Below are positions 19,960 to 28,451 of a stretch of DNA of 49,804 nt, piece by piece; positions within the stretch are counted from its first letter, which is position 1, and every line of letters begins with the position of its first letter. The position numbers were made by a program, and so were the translations under genes. The notes under the pieces are model-generated. The model was given only the letters and a program-made list of their open reading frames with translations. It did no database searches and was not told the origin of the DNA. This DNA is from a virus: positions 1 through 49,804 of IMG/VR virus record IMGVR_UViG_3300035070_003001. The stretch is one strand, 5' to 3'.

Positions 19960-22181
19960 TGCCAATCATTGTTGATGCACAAAATGTCGTATCTTCTAAA
20001 GACGACGCTCCTGATGGCTTAAGGGCTGAAGTTGGAACATATTATTCTCCACCAGTGCAGTCTGCATATCCAGCACCAGGTGGCTTCAGGGGCTTTAATG
20101 TTAACATAAATAAGAGTTATACAACTAACGCGCGTACCGATTCTAATACGATGATACCGGTAAGAAAATCGACTGTATTGTTTAGTGGTAATGAGGATGC
20201 TTTTAGAGATCAACGACAGTGGCGAGATTATGTAAATTCTTTAATCACCGAGGGAACTCCATTGTTCGATCATCAATGTGATCTGAGCTTTCCTGACATA
20301 ACAAATTCGTTCTCAAAGAACTATCACCATCCAAAATATGAAGACTTGACAAAAAAGTATGATTCTAATTTGCTCTTAAACTACAATTTGATCTCTTATC
20401 CGCACAAAAGAAAAGCGGAGACGGTAAGAAAAATAGGCGATATCAAAACGAGATTTGATGACACATCTGAATTTATTATTCAAAACAAGTCAACACTCAA
20501 TACTGCAATGCAGCAGTTCGAAAATAGAATTGCAAACTATTCGGGACCAGCTAATGAAATAATGGTAAAACAAAGAAACATATTTGATTTACAAAAATCT
20601 TCAATGCGTACACGAGGAGAATTGTTGGATGCCCCACCCGTCGTCTCAACAACTGCGTTTCCTTACTTCTACAAAAAGACGTTACCAATTATGGGAGACC
20701 GATTGAACAATCAAGAGTTTAAAAACATATTAGATCGCAATGGTATGACAAAAAATATATTGCAATCAATTAAGTCAAACTTATCGGCGTTAGTGAGAGA
20801 TTTTAATGTAGGTCCTAATTCTCAACAAGTAAAGCTGTATGATTTTATAGAGATGGTGACTTCCACTTCTATATTGTCCACAGTTGAACAGTCTGACGAG
20901 GTATTCTTGGTCCCTGAAAGCCAACTTGGCCATGGAACAAAGAACCATAGATTTCTAGAAAAACTATCTGCCATACGTCTCTTGTCGGAGATGAGAAAGT
21001 TTATAGATACTCACTCTCGAGATCTTGGAGACATCTATAGCTCTAAAAATAGTAAAACATTCTTACTGGGATATAGGATAGAAAAGTACTTAGACAATGA
21101 CGCAACACAACCTATCCAGACATATTACACGAACAATTCAACATTTATAGACACACAGCTTAAATATGGACGGCGTTACATCTATAAGACGAAAGCCTTA
21201 CTGGGTGTATTGGGAAGTTCTTACTCGTATTCTAATCTGTTCATATCTGACGACGACAATGTAATGATAAATAGTTCAGGCGAATCTCCATCATTGTATC
21301 CACCAGACTTCGCAGATGTCCTGAACGATAAATACAAGGCATATGCTGAGGTTGAAATTATTCCATCATTTAAGATTGCGGAATTAGAAGTAGACACAGA
21401 TGAAGTGTCCTTCGTAGATAGTCCAACCTTGCCACCGCAAGTTGATGTATTCAATAGAAAAGATAAGCCTCACATTGAAGTCCGGTTGTCTCCAAACTTC
21501 TTCACTGTTGAGAGTGTATCGAACGGATCAAACGAAGAGTTGATGAGGTCACTCTCTCCACTTACTGATGATGATTATGTAACCTCTGAGCTTCTAAGGT
21601 TGTCAAAAGATAAGTCTGTAAATCCTGATTACTTTACTGGTATTTATGAGATCTATAGAACCACTAAGCCGCCTAAATTCGAAAAAGACTTCGAAGACAG
21701 CTTCTTAACAACAGTGGATGACAAAACAGGATATTCATTCCCAAAAACAAACTTACCAGAAACCAACTTAGATAACATGGTTGGATACTTTAAAGATGAA
21801 GTGTTGGTTAACAAAAAATATTACTATGCTTTTCGGTCAATGACTTATCATGGAACCCCTTCTAATCTAACTATTCCTTTGGAAATTGAGTTGCAAAAAG
21901 ATTCGGATGAGTACAAGTTAGTTGTTAAGAGACACAATTATCAATCTGAAAAATATTATGAATTTAATAAAACAGCTAAAAGAATTTTAAAAGTTACACC
22001 TAACATTGATAGACTTCTATTTAGTGAAGAAGAAAGTGCATCTAAATGGGCTTTGGATAACGGATCTTTATTGTCCGTTGGAACAACAAAGACGTTTAAA
22101 ATTAGAGTTACCTCTAAGCATACTGGAAAAAAGATTGACTTGAACATTAACTTCAAGTTATCAAAAGACGATAGTTTTTAG
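19959..22181 (+). CDS. Structural protein, unknown, 740 aa
   Basis: A 740-residue protein coupled to the gene before it by a TAATG overlap. Residues 130-400 are largely helical. From about residue 460 the chain becomes beta-rich, with IEVRLSPNFFTVESV and VNKKYYYAFRSMTYHGTPSNLT segments resembling fibronectin type III strands (Y.YAFR...YHG..S). No catalytic motif is visible. It ends the run of coupled unknown structural genes, and a candidate late promoter follows it. Tail or baseplate role inferred from position. Confidence 0.55.
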   Translation: MPIIVDAQNVVSSKDDAPDGLRAEVGTYYSPPVQSAYPAPGGFRGFNVNINKSYTTNARTDSNTMIPVRKSTVLFSGNEDAFRDQRQWRDYVNSLITEGTPLFDHQCDLSFPDITNSFSKNYHHPKYEDLTKKYDSNLLLNYNLISYPHKRKAETVRKIGDIKTRFDDTSEFIIQNKSTLNTAMQQFENRIANYSGPANEIMVKQRNIFDLQKSSMRTRGELLDAPPVVSTTAFPYFYKKTLPIMGDRLNNQEFKNILDRNGMTKNILQSIKSNLSALVRDFNVGPNSQQVKLYDFIEMVTSTSILSTVEQSDEVFLVPESQLGHGTKNHRFLEKLSAIRLLSEMRKFIDTHSRDLGDIYSSKNSKTFLLGYRIEKYLDNDATQPIQTYYTNNSTFIDTQLKYGRRYIYKTKALLGVLGSSYSYSNLFISDDDNVMINSSGESPSLYPPDFADVLNDKYKAYAEVEIIPSFKIAELEVDTDEVSFVDSPTLPPQVDVFNRKDKPHIEVRLSPNFFTVESVSNGSNEELMRSLSPLTDDDYVTSELLRLSKDKSVNPDYFTGIYEIYRTTKPPKFEKDFEDSFLTTVDDKTGYSFPKTNLPETNLDNMVGYFKDEVLVNKKYYYAFRSMTYHGTPSNLTIPLEIELQKDSDEYKLVVKRHNYQSEKYYEFNKTAKRILKVTPNIDRLLFSEEESASKWALDNGSLLSVGTTKTFKIRVTSKHTGKKIDLNINFKLSKDDSF

Positions 22182-22209
22182 CAGAAATAGAAATAAAATC
22201 AAGAATAAT

Positions 22210-22218
22210 CTATTTATT
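22210..22218 (+). promoter_or_regulatory. CTATTTA late-promoter-like motif
   Basis: CTATTTATT begins 30 bases before the ATG at 22240, in the only gap of this region, and is followed by AATAGGAG. It belongs to a set of motifs found at nearly the same distance before five other genes (see the finding on this motif). It probably marks the -10 element of phage late transcription, leaving a leader of about 15-20 bases. Confidence 0.55.
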
Positions 22219-22239
22219 GAAGAATAGGAGAGGGAAAAC

Positions 22240-23169
22240 ATGGCTTTTCAAAATAATAGCGGCGACATCATCTTAGATGTTGTCCTTACCGACGAAGGAA
22301 GAAGGCGACTAGCGCAAGGTAACAATGGTTTTTCGATTGTTAAGTTTGCACTAGGAGATGATGAGATCAATTACGGCCTTTATGACAAGACCGTCCAGAC
22401 AGCTCTACAAGATTTGAGTTTACTTCAGACACCAATTCTGGAAGCATTCACTAACAATGGCTCTTCTATGAAATCAAAACTATTGTCTCTAGCTAATCAA
22501 AATTTATTATATCTTCCGGTTTTACGATTGAACACTGTGCCTGGTCAATCTCGCCAAACAGTTGACGGCAATTATGTTGTTTGTGTAGACAAGAGAACAT
22601 TTGACGATAGTGAATTGGGAACAACAGATGCTATTGGATATGATTCAAACGGCGTTAGAGACGGCTTCATGTATGGACTGGACACGGACAACAACGGAGG
22701 TTATATTAGAATTGATGCCGGTATCGATTCAACCGATGTAACTGAAATTGATGAATCGTTAATCGAAACTCAATTCATGGTAGAGATAGACGACAGATTA
22801 GGCCAACTTGTATCCAAAGATGGAAAAAGCTTTCCTGGTTTTGTATCTAGAGATGACGATTATGTAGCAACATATATCTTTACAAAGCAACCCGGAGATT
22901 CATTCGTCCGGACACCTAGTCAAGAAAGTCCAAATGATTCCTCGACACCAATTGACGGTCCGATTGCATCCACTTTAGAATTTAAAATTCGATCTTCTCA
23001 AGACTTGCGAGTTTCAAACTTCTTGTTTAATAGGATTGGTGGAACAAAAAATTATGACAATGCCGGCAGTGGTCAAACACAAACTAAATTCATTGACTCT
23101 ATCGTAAGAGTGACAGGTATGACAACCGGATATGCAGTTGATATCCCAGTAAGATTCGCAAAAGTATAA
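22240..23169 (+). CDS. Virion structural protein with LTDEGR..L..G motif
   Basis: 309 residues. The opening (DIILDVVLTDEGRRRLAQGN, then FSIVKFALGDDEINYGLYD) is a hallmark of an abundant, uncharacterised structural protein family in marine T4-like phages, and is shared with the protein at 15834. The rest is beta-rich with many Asp residues. A strong ribosome binding site (AGGAGAGGG) and an upstream CTATTTA motif suggest high late expression, which fits a major virion component. Confidence 0.65.
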   Translation: MAFQNNSGDIILDVVLTDEGRRRLAQGNNGFSIVKFALGDDEINYGLYDKTVQTALQDLSLLQTPILEAFTNNGSSMKSKLLSLANQNLLYLPVLRLNTVPGQSRQTVDGNYVVCVDKRTFDDSELGTTDAIGYDSNGVRDGFMYGLDTDNNGGYIRIDAGIDSTDVTEIDESLIETQFMVEIDDRLGQLVSKDGKSFPGFVSRDDDYVATYIFTKQPGDSFVRTPSQESPNDSSTPIDGPIASTLEFKIRSSQDLRVSNFLFNRIGGTKNYDNAGSGQTQTKFIDSIVRVTGMTTGYAVDIPVRFAKV

Positions 23170-23179
23170 GGAATAAAAC

Positions 23180-24286
23180 ATGACTATTTTCAAACCATTA
23201 GCAGCAGATGACAGAGTTTCAACCAAGACACTATTACATGAGGCTATACCAATTACCGGAACAATCGTAAGTGGTACGTATGCCGATGGTAACATACAAG
23301 ACTTTACACATGGAATGTTCCAGTCTGTTTACGATTATCCATACCTTAGTTCTTCTGCTAATCACATTTTCGACATAACGTTCGGAACATCAGATGCTTC
23401 TACTCTAGTGGTAAGTAATCAAATTGCTAAGAAAGATAATGTCTACAATCAAATGGCGCAAGTGCTCATGGGATACGATCAAAATGGATCGATCCAAAAG
23501 TTCGACGAAGACGGCGACTTAACAACCACCGGCGACAAACTTAATGATGTATCTTTCCTATCTTTCTCGAGACTTCTCTCGAAAGACGAAATCAAAAAAG
23601 GATCTTTTGAATTAGAATTAGGGACACTGGCGACATACGACCAAGCCGGAGCATTGTTTTCTGAGAGAGTTAAACTTTTAGATTTTGGTGCGGATACATC
23701 TTATAGGGTTAATTCTCCTGCTGGTGAATACGGAATTCTTTATGCAACTGCTTCAGCGGGGACAGATATCTTGGACACCGCTAGTACACATACGGCATCT
23801 TTGTCTGACGGCAATACATATTGGAAAGCCGGCTTAATTTACTATCAAGCAGGTGTGGCAGTTCTTACATCATCCGTGTTCATGGGTAGTTCAGAAGGTG
23901 GTTTTTTAGCCAATGGAAATGCTATTTGGGATGGATCTTCAAATTCATTCACAGGATCTTTAATCGGAGAAGAGATCTCTGGCTCAGCAAACGGCTTAAG
24001 AAACAGACTATACAATGTTCAATTCAACAACACAATTGAATTAAACTCCACGGTATATTTCTGCCGTGCAAAGCACAACGAATTCAACTACAGCGCTAAT
24101 CCAACTTATCTATCTGGATCTCAGATTGTGGTCAAAAACCAGGGCACAGACGCTCCTGTTTCCTATATTACATCTATCGGCCTATACTCTGCAGACAATC
24201 AGTTGCTTGCCGTTGGTAAGTTTTCGGAACCAGTTCGTAAGGACTCGAACATTGAACTAACTTTCCGAGCAAGATTGGACTACTAG
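23180..24286 (+). CDS. Virion structural protein, paralogue of next gene
   Basis: 368 residues. The C-terminal 80 residues (YFCRAKHNEFNYSANPTYL, then SIGLYSADNQLLAVGKFSEPV and LTFRARLDY) match the end of the next protein (FAHARKGHLNHSNNPTYR, VHIYDEDGNLIAITSMAKPV, FTFKMKLDI). A second shared stretch is GLIYYQAGVAVLTSSV versus GLVMYDEGIIMLTSSA. The two genes therefore arose by duplication. Both are Ser/Gly-rich, as tail surface proteins are. Exact role unknown. Confidence 0.65.
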   Translation: MTIFKPLAADDRVSTKTLLHEAIPITGTIVSGTYADGNIQDFTHGMFQSVYDYPYLSSSANHIFDITFGTSDASTLVVSNQIAKKDNVYNQMAQVLMGYDQNGSIQKFDEDGDLTTTGDKLNDVSFLSFSRLLSKDEIKKGSFELELGTLATYDQAGALFSERVKLLDFGADTSYRVNSPAGEYGILYATASAGTDILDTASTHTASLSDGNTYWKAGLIYYQAGVAVLTSSVFMGSSEGGFLANGNAIWDGSSNSFTGSLIGEEISGSANGLRNRLYNVQFNNTIELNSTVYFCRAKHNEFNYSANPTYLSGSQIVVKNQGTDAPVSYITSIGLYSADNQLLAVGKFSEPVRKDSNIELTFRARLDY

Positions 24287-24292
24287 GATGCT

Positions 24293-25558
24293 ATGCATAA
24301 ATTTGAGTTTACACCAGATGATCTTTTTATAAATAGACTAAAGACGTATCCTGAATACAGCGTATTCATTTACCAGTCACGAATGCATGTAAACTCTGAT
24401 ACTAGACCGAGTGGAAGTGGCGGACTTGTTGCATACGACATCAACCGCAACCTAACGGGTTCCAACTTGATAACTCCATTTGTAGAATCGGGATCTACCA
24501 AATCTGTCTTTAAGAGGCAAATATTCCAACCACTCGTCAAAACTGTAGATGCCGGCCCAAATGCACATTACTACAAAAACAAGTATGCTGCAACCGAGAA
24601 CCCGGACATCATTTCATCATATTCAGAAATCACGGGCGACAATTACTCTTCGTATGCATATGAAAGTCCTATTAAGAGAAACCTTGCCATTCCAACAACT
24701 GAGTTAGAAATGAGGTATTGGGACCCAACATCAACTAGTGTTTCAGATTATACAGCTAGTGTTGCTTCTATTAACATGTCAGCCTCGTCTCTTCAAAATG
24801 TTGCTAGAAAATATTCAATATTATCAGATCACTTTATATTCTCCTCATCGGCACACGGTAGAGATCTTAACGAGAGCAACATAAATTTTATTACAATTCC
24901 AAGCATGTACTATGGATCGACCATAAAGAAAGGTTCGGTAGAACTTAATTATTATATAACAGGATCTAAAGTAGCTACATGCGCGGATATTAATCACAAC
25001 GGAACTTTGATTGGCACTACTGGTTCCACTTCTGGCTCTATAGTTGGACTTGTAATGTATGACGAAGGTATCATTATGCTGACTTCATCTGCTCAACTTG
25101 AAAACAACAGTATAGAATATGAGCCCAGTTCTCCAAGTACTGGCTCTTGGCTCTACTATGGAACGACTTTGAATGACGGGACTGGGTCTTCGAATACCTT
25201 AGCGTCTGCATCCTATGATTTAAATTTTAAAGGAACAAGTTATGTAAATTCGATGACAATGTTTGCACATGCACGTAAGGGACATCTTAATCACTCAAAC
25301 AATCCAACGTACAGAGACTTAAGTGTTGAAAAAATTAATACAACAGGATCAGGTCTCACATTTGTTGAGGGGTCAACTGCCTTAGCGAATGTTGTTTCTG
25401 CCTCATATGTATCGGCATCATTTGAAAAAACGACATACATTTCTAAAGTTCACATTTACGACGAAGACGGAAACCTAATAGCCATTACATCAATGGCAAA
25501 GCCTGTCAAGAAAACTCTTAACGATGAATTTACATTTAAGATGAAATTAGATATCTAA
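24293..25558 (+). CDS. Virion structural protein, paralogue of previous gene
   Basis: 421 residues, seven bases after its paralogue and with a weak AGGA ribosome binding site. The C-terminal domain (residues about 325-421) is shared with the previous protein, while the N-terminal 200 residues differ and contain FTPDDLFINRLKTYPEYSVFI. The conserved end may anchor both proteins to the same partner while the variable part serves a different position in the tail. This gene ends the tail block, and a CTATTTA motif follows at once. Confidence 0.65.
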   Translation: MHKFEFTPDDLFINRLKTYPEYSVFIYQSRMHVNSDTRPSGSGGLVAYDINRNLTGSNLITPFVESGSTKSVFKRQIFQPLVKTVDAGPNAHYYKNKYAATENPDIISSYSEITGDNYSSYAYESPIKRNLAIPTTELEMRYWDPTSTSVSDYTASVASINMSASSLQNVARKYSILSDHFIFSSSAHGRDLNESNINFITIPSMYYGSTIKKGSVELNYYITGSKVATCADINHNGTLIGTTGSTSGSIVGLVMYDEGIIMLTSSAQLENNSIEYEPSSPSTGSWLYYGTTLNDGTGSSNTLASASYDLNFKGTSYVNSMTMFAHARKGHLNHSNNPTYRDLSVEKINTTGSGLTFVEGSTALANVVSASYVSASFEKTTYISKVHIYDEDGNLIAITSMAKPVKKTLNDEFTFKMKLDI

Positions 25559-25562
25559 GCCG

Positions 25563-25571
25563 CTATTTAGT
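25563..25571 (+). promoter_or_regulatory. CTATTTAGT late-promoter-like motif
   Basis: CTATTTAGT starts 28 bases before the ATG at 25591 and is followed by AATAAGGAG, the arrangement also seen at 22210, 32866, 36757 and 49729. It separates the tail block from a single gene and probably gives that gene its own late transcript. Confidence 0.6.
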
Positions 25572-25590
25572 ATCAATAAGGAGAGCCGCT

Positions 25591-26613
25591 ATGAAATATG
25601 GATTAATAATGGAAAACTGGAGACAATATCAAGCTCTAGGAGATAATAGTATAATCTTTGAAAATAAAAAAATTAGCTATGATGGATTACTATTAAGGCT
25701 CGACAGAAACGAACTCGATCCGATGGTATTCATAAATACTTTGGACGAACACATTTCTAGAAAGTGTGATCTGTTTATGAATAAATTGAACGAGAACATG
25801 TTCTCAAAGGGCTTTAAAGCCTTGGCCACAAGGGCGTTAAAGTTTGTCTTCAGTGCAATTGAAAAAATACAAAAATTTTTAAACGCCTTGGATTTTGCAG
25901 CTGGTGCCGCAATATATAAAGTTATCAAAAAATGCCTTGCAATAGTAAAAAAAGTAACCCCTGTTGCTACCAAAATAGCCAAAGTACTTGGTCCAATCGC
26001 TAGAGTAGCAATGTATACACTTATCCTAATGATCCTTACTACTTCTACAGCATACGCTTCGTCGAATGGTGTGGAAGTTGACAAAGAAGTTCTAGAAGTC
26101 GCTCTCACTGCGTTGCAAGATCTGACATTGGGCAACGAAGATCTGGCATCAGAAATTACGATTAATCAAACGATTGGTTCAACACAAGTTTTCGCAGATG
26201 GTGCAGAAGTTGTTGCCTCGGCTACAGAACATGCAGAAATCTTAGGTAATCAAAATAACGCTGTCGACAAAGCCCTTGAAGCAGCGTCATCTCTTATACA
26301 AAAAATGAACACAGGCGAACCAATCATGGAAGACGAATTTCAAGAATGGCTCAATACCTTAGATTCAGAAGTTGCGATGAATATAGAAGATGCACGAAAA
26401 CCATCAGAAGCAATGAAAACTGAAGACCCTGAAACATTTAAACAATTATCAACTCTTGGTAAAAAACTTAAGGTCGTACAAGATGCACACTCAGAAAGCA
26501 CTCTAAAGAAATTTAACGCAATTATAACGAAAGGCAATGTCGATACAGTAGTAGATTCTGCATCAACAGTTTCCAAGGGAGTAGTTAAGTCTAGATTTGA
26601 TCAAGGCGCTTAA
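25591..26613 (+). CDS. Tagged membrane protein, candidate packaged/ejected protein
   Basis: 340 residues with an AAGGAGAG ribosome binding site. The N-terminus reads GLIMENWRQY, matching the KLIMEGWREF tag of the three GNAT-like proteins at 45827-48033. A basic amphipathic region (residues 70-130) leads into one hydrophobic segment (about 135-153, VAMYTLILMILTTSTAYA). This ends in an AYA-S junction resembling a signal peptidase site. The remaining 180 residues are acidic and helical. I infer a head-packaged protein that could insert into the host membrane on DNA entry. It might instead be an ordinary membrane protein made in the infected cell. No enzymatic motif is visible. Confidence 0.55.
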   Translation: MKYGLIMENWRQYQALGDNSIIFENKKISYDGLLLRLDRNELDPMVFINTLDEHISRKCDLFMNKLNENMFSKGFKALATRALKFVFSAIEKIQKFLNALDFAAGAAIYKVIKKCLAIVKKVTPVATKIAKVLGPIARVAMYTLILMILTTSTAYASSNGVEVDKEVLEVALTALQDLTLGNEDLASEITINQTIGSTQVFADGAEVVASATEHAEILGNQNNAVDKALEAASSLIQKMNTGEPIMEDEFQEWLNTLDSEVAMNIEDARKPSEAMKTEDPETFKQLSTLGKKLKVVQDAHSESTLKKFNAIITKGNVDTVVDSASTVSKGVVKSRFDQGA

Positions 26614-26618
26614 AATAA

Positions 26619-26648
26619 TTAACAACACCGTCTAAAGTATGCTATACT
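26619..26648 (+). promoter_or_regulatory. Sigma70-type promoter with extended -10
   Basis: TTAACA (26619-26624), an 18-base spacer and TATACT (26643-26648) with TG one base upstream. It lies in the 103-base gap before the RuvC-like gene. It differs slightly from the five near-identical promoters downstream but has the same extended -10 design, and it opens the early/middle gene block. Confidence 0.6.
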
Positions 26649-26716
26649 GATTATGGTGTGACAAAAATTATTATTTTTTATCTAAAACAATTAGAAAACG
26701 AACAAGTGGAGCTAAA

Positions 26717-27232
26717 ATGATTTTAGGCTTAGATGTCTCAACCTCAAGAACTGGTTGGGCGATTATCACAGACGAAGGTGAATATGTTGACTCAGACTTC
26801 TTCAAGATGAAGCCGAAGACACCATTGGAAGAGCGAGCAACCTTATTGGAAGAACAAGTTCTTGAGCCCCTCTTCGCAAAGTATCTAATCAGTGAAGTCA
26901 GAATTGAAGAGCCATTCTCCATGTTCTCAGGTGGAAAGACCACAGCAAAGACTATGAGCTCCCTACAGCGGTTTAACGGCATGGTAAGTCTCTTGGCCTA
27001 TCAACACCTAGGTAAACCTCCAACGATGGTTGGAGCCACAACAGCACGCTCCAGATGCGGCATTAAGGTCCCAAGAGGAACAAAGGCAAAGGTTGTTGTC
27101 CTCCAATGGGTCGATGATAACATCGAAGACTTTATTATGGTTTACACAAAACACGGAAACCCAAAGCCGGGACTTGATGATGAAGCAGATGCAATCATCG
27201 TTGCATTGTCTCATTTTGATCTCCGAGACTAA
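26717..27232 (+). CDS. RuvC-like Holliday junction resolvase
   Basis: 171 residues with an RNase H-like fold: GLDVSTSRTGWA at the N-terminus (Asp6), IEEPF near residue 63 and LDDEADAIIVAL near residue 153. These supply the acidic metal-binding residues of RuvC-type nucleases. Such enzymes cut four-way DNA junctions, which in a T4-like phage form during recombination-dependent replication and must be removed before packaging. T4 itself uses the unrelated endonuclease VII, so this is a functional replacement. It follows a sigma70-type promoter and has a weak GGAG ribosome binding site. Confidence 0.8.
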   Translation: MILGLDVSTSRTGWAIITDEGEYVDSDFFKMKPKTPLEERATLLEEQVLEPLFAKYLISEVRIEEPFSMFSGGKTTAKTMSSLQRFNGMVSLLAYQHLGKPPTMVGATTARSRCGIKVPRGTKAKVVVLQWVDDNIEDFIMVYTKHGNPKPGLDDEADAIIVALSHFDLRD

Positions 27233-27240
27233 TTAAGAAC

Positions 27241-27870
27241 ATGAAACTTACCGAAGCAAAATTAAAGAAACTTATCAACGAAGTATTGGAAGAGGGAATG
27301 AATACCGCCTCGATGCTTCCTGAAGATGTGTATGTGTTAGTTACTAGGAGAGCGGAGGGTTTTTACACCGTTGCTTATGCCGACAAGACAGGGAAAGTCA
27401 TCATGCCATGGACCTTGGAAGGAGTAGAGAATGACGTCTATGGAGACGTAAGCTTCTACACCAGCAGCTATGATAAGCGCCCATGTAGCGGCTCATCAAT
27501 TATCGCAGTGACAGAAGCCGCCAGTGGTTGGGGGCCTCTGTTATACGATGTAGCAATGGAAGCGGCCTCGGCAATGACTAAAGGTTTAACTCCAGATAGA
27601 AACGAAGTGTCTGATGAAGCACGCGGCGTTTGGGACATTTATAGCACCGCTCGCTCAGATGTCGATAAGACACAACTTGACAATGAATATGGCGACCTCA
27701 CACCAGACAATCCAGAAGACGATTGTTCTCAGCATTCAGCTAGAATGCATAGAGGAGAAGAGTGGGACAAGTCTTCATTGTCAAAAATGTACAGCAAAGA
27801 CCCGACAACTTTGAACCAACTTCGAGACGCAGGAAAGCTAATATTAAAACGAGTAAGTTTGAACTTTTAA
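27241..27870 (+). CDS. Tagged GNAT-like protein
   Basis: 209 residues. The first 16 residues (MKLTEAKLKKLINEVL) are the Lys/Leu-type N-terminal tag found on at least six other proteins here. The body contains SGWGPLLYDVAMEAAS, GLTPDRNEVSDEARGVWD and LTPDNPEDDC. These correspond to segments of the GNAT-like proteins at 45827-48033 (a helix after the acyl-CoA loop, GLTSD, and TPDPNDDC). It lacks the Arg of the acyl-CoA binding loop, so enzymatic activity is uncertain. It follows the resolvase gene by eight bases. This body type is widespread and uncharacterised in marine phages. Confidence 0.6.
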   Translation: MKLTEAKLKKLINEVLEEGMNTASMLPEDVYVLVTRRAEGFYTVAYADKTGKVIMPWTLEGVENDVYGDVSFYTSSYDKRPCSGSSIIAVTEAASGWGPLLYDVAMEAASAMTKGLTPDRNEVSDEARGVWDIYSTARSDVDKTQLDNEYGDLTPDNPEDDCSQHSARMHRGEEWDKSSLSKMYSKDPTTLNQLRDAGKLILKRVSLNF

Positions 27871-27871
27871 C

Positions 27872-27900
27872 TTGACAAACATTTCCAAACGTGTTACATT
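27872..27900 (+). promoter_or_regulatory. Sigma70-type early/middle promoter
   Basis: TTGACA (27872-27877), a 17-base spacer and TACATT (27895-27900), with TG one base before the -10. The sequence GTGTTACATTATAA is repeated almost exactly before the primase gene. It drives the nucleotidyltransferase gene at 27921. Confidence 0.8.
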
Positions 27901-27920
27901 ATAAATATCACGGAGGATAC

Positions 27921-28439
27921 ATGCAATACACAATTTTAATTCCCGGTGGCTTCAAACCACCTCACAAAGGTCACCATGACTATATCAAGTTCTATCTCGA
28001 TAATCCAGACGTAGAAAAGGTCATCTTGTTTTGCGGAGACAAGTCGAGAGATAACATCACGTTAGAGCAGACAGAAGCCGTTCTAAGCCTTTATGGACTG
28101 ATGGCACACCCCAAACTAGATTATCGCCGTGCGAAGCTTAGAGAGGGCAAGAAGAAGACCTACACGAACCCTTTGGCCGACTGCTTTGACTGGGGTGACG
28201 AGAATGAAGATAAGAAGTTCGGCTTAGGTTGTTCTGGTAAGGATTGTAACTATCAGGCATCGTTCGGCGATTACTTTTACGGAAATGAGAATTACGTAAC
28301 TGCTCCAATGTTTGAAATGGTTGATGACTTATCCGCAACAGACTTCCGAGAGGCGTTGAGAAATAATAGCCCAATCGCAAAGTTTTTACCAGATGGAGTA
28401 AGTGAAGAAGAAGTTGTGTCACTATTTAATAACATCTAG
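27921..28439 (+). CDS. Nucleotidyltransferase, NMNAT/cytidylyltransferase fold
   Basis: 172 residues. The start was placed at the ATG preceded by CGGAGG; an upstream in-frame ATG would lie inside the promoter. Residues 8-18 read PGGFKPPHKGH, the HxGH nucleotide-binding motif of the nucleotidyltransferase superfamily. Residues about 137-145 (SATDFREAL) match the C-terminal S.T..R motif of NMN/pantetheine-phosphate adenylyltransferases. Members transfer a nucleotidyl group to NMN, phosphopantetheine or similar acceptors, and an NAD salvage role (as in KVP40-type phages) is plausible. The insert at residues 70-125 with Cys pairs (FGLGCSGKDCNY) is unusual. The substrate cannot be read from sequence. 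Confidence 0.75.
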   Translation: MQYTILIPGGFKPPHKGHHDYIKFYLDNPDVEKVILFCGDKSRDNITLEQTEAVLSLYGLMAHPKLDYRRAKLREGKKKTYTNPLADCFDWGDENEDKKFGLGCSGKDCNYQASFGDYFYGNENYVTAPMFEMVDDLSATDFREALRNNSPIAKFLPDGVSEEEVVSLFNNI

Positions 28440-28451
28440 CGGAGAACTTAA

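Noticed and set aside
25677-26135. 152-codon open frame on the - strand within the tagged membrane protein gene
   Set aside because: It is a complement shadow of a well-supported + strand gene, has no ribosome binding site or recognisable domain, and no other - strand gene was found.
27896-27908. TATAAATA at 27899 as a T4-type late promoter
   Set aside because: It overlaps the -10 region of a sigma70-type promoter whose sister copy at 29034 lacks TATAAATA, so the match is probably incidental.
27891-27920. Upstream in-frame ATGs before the nucleotidyltransferase and primase genes (27891, 29053)
   Set aside because: They fall in or beside the -10 elements and would lie upstream of the transcription start; the ATGs after CGGAGG and AGGAGG are used.
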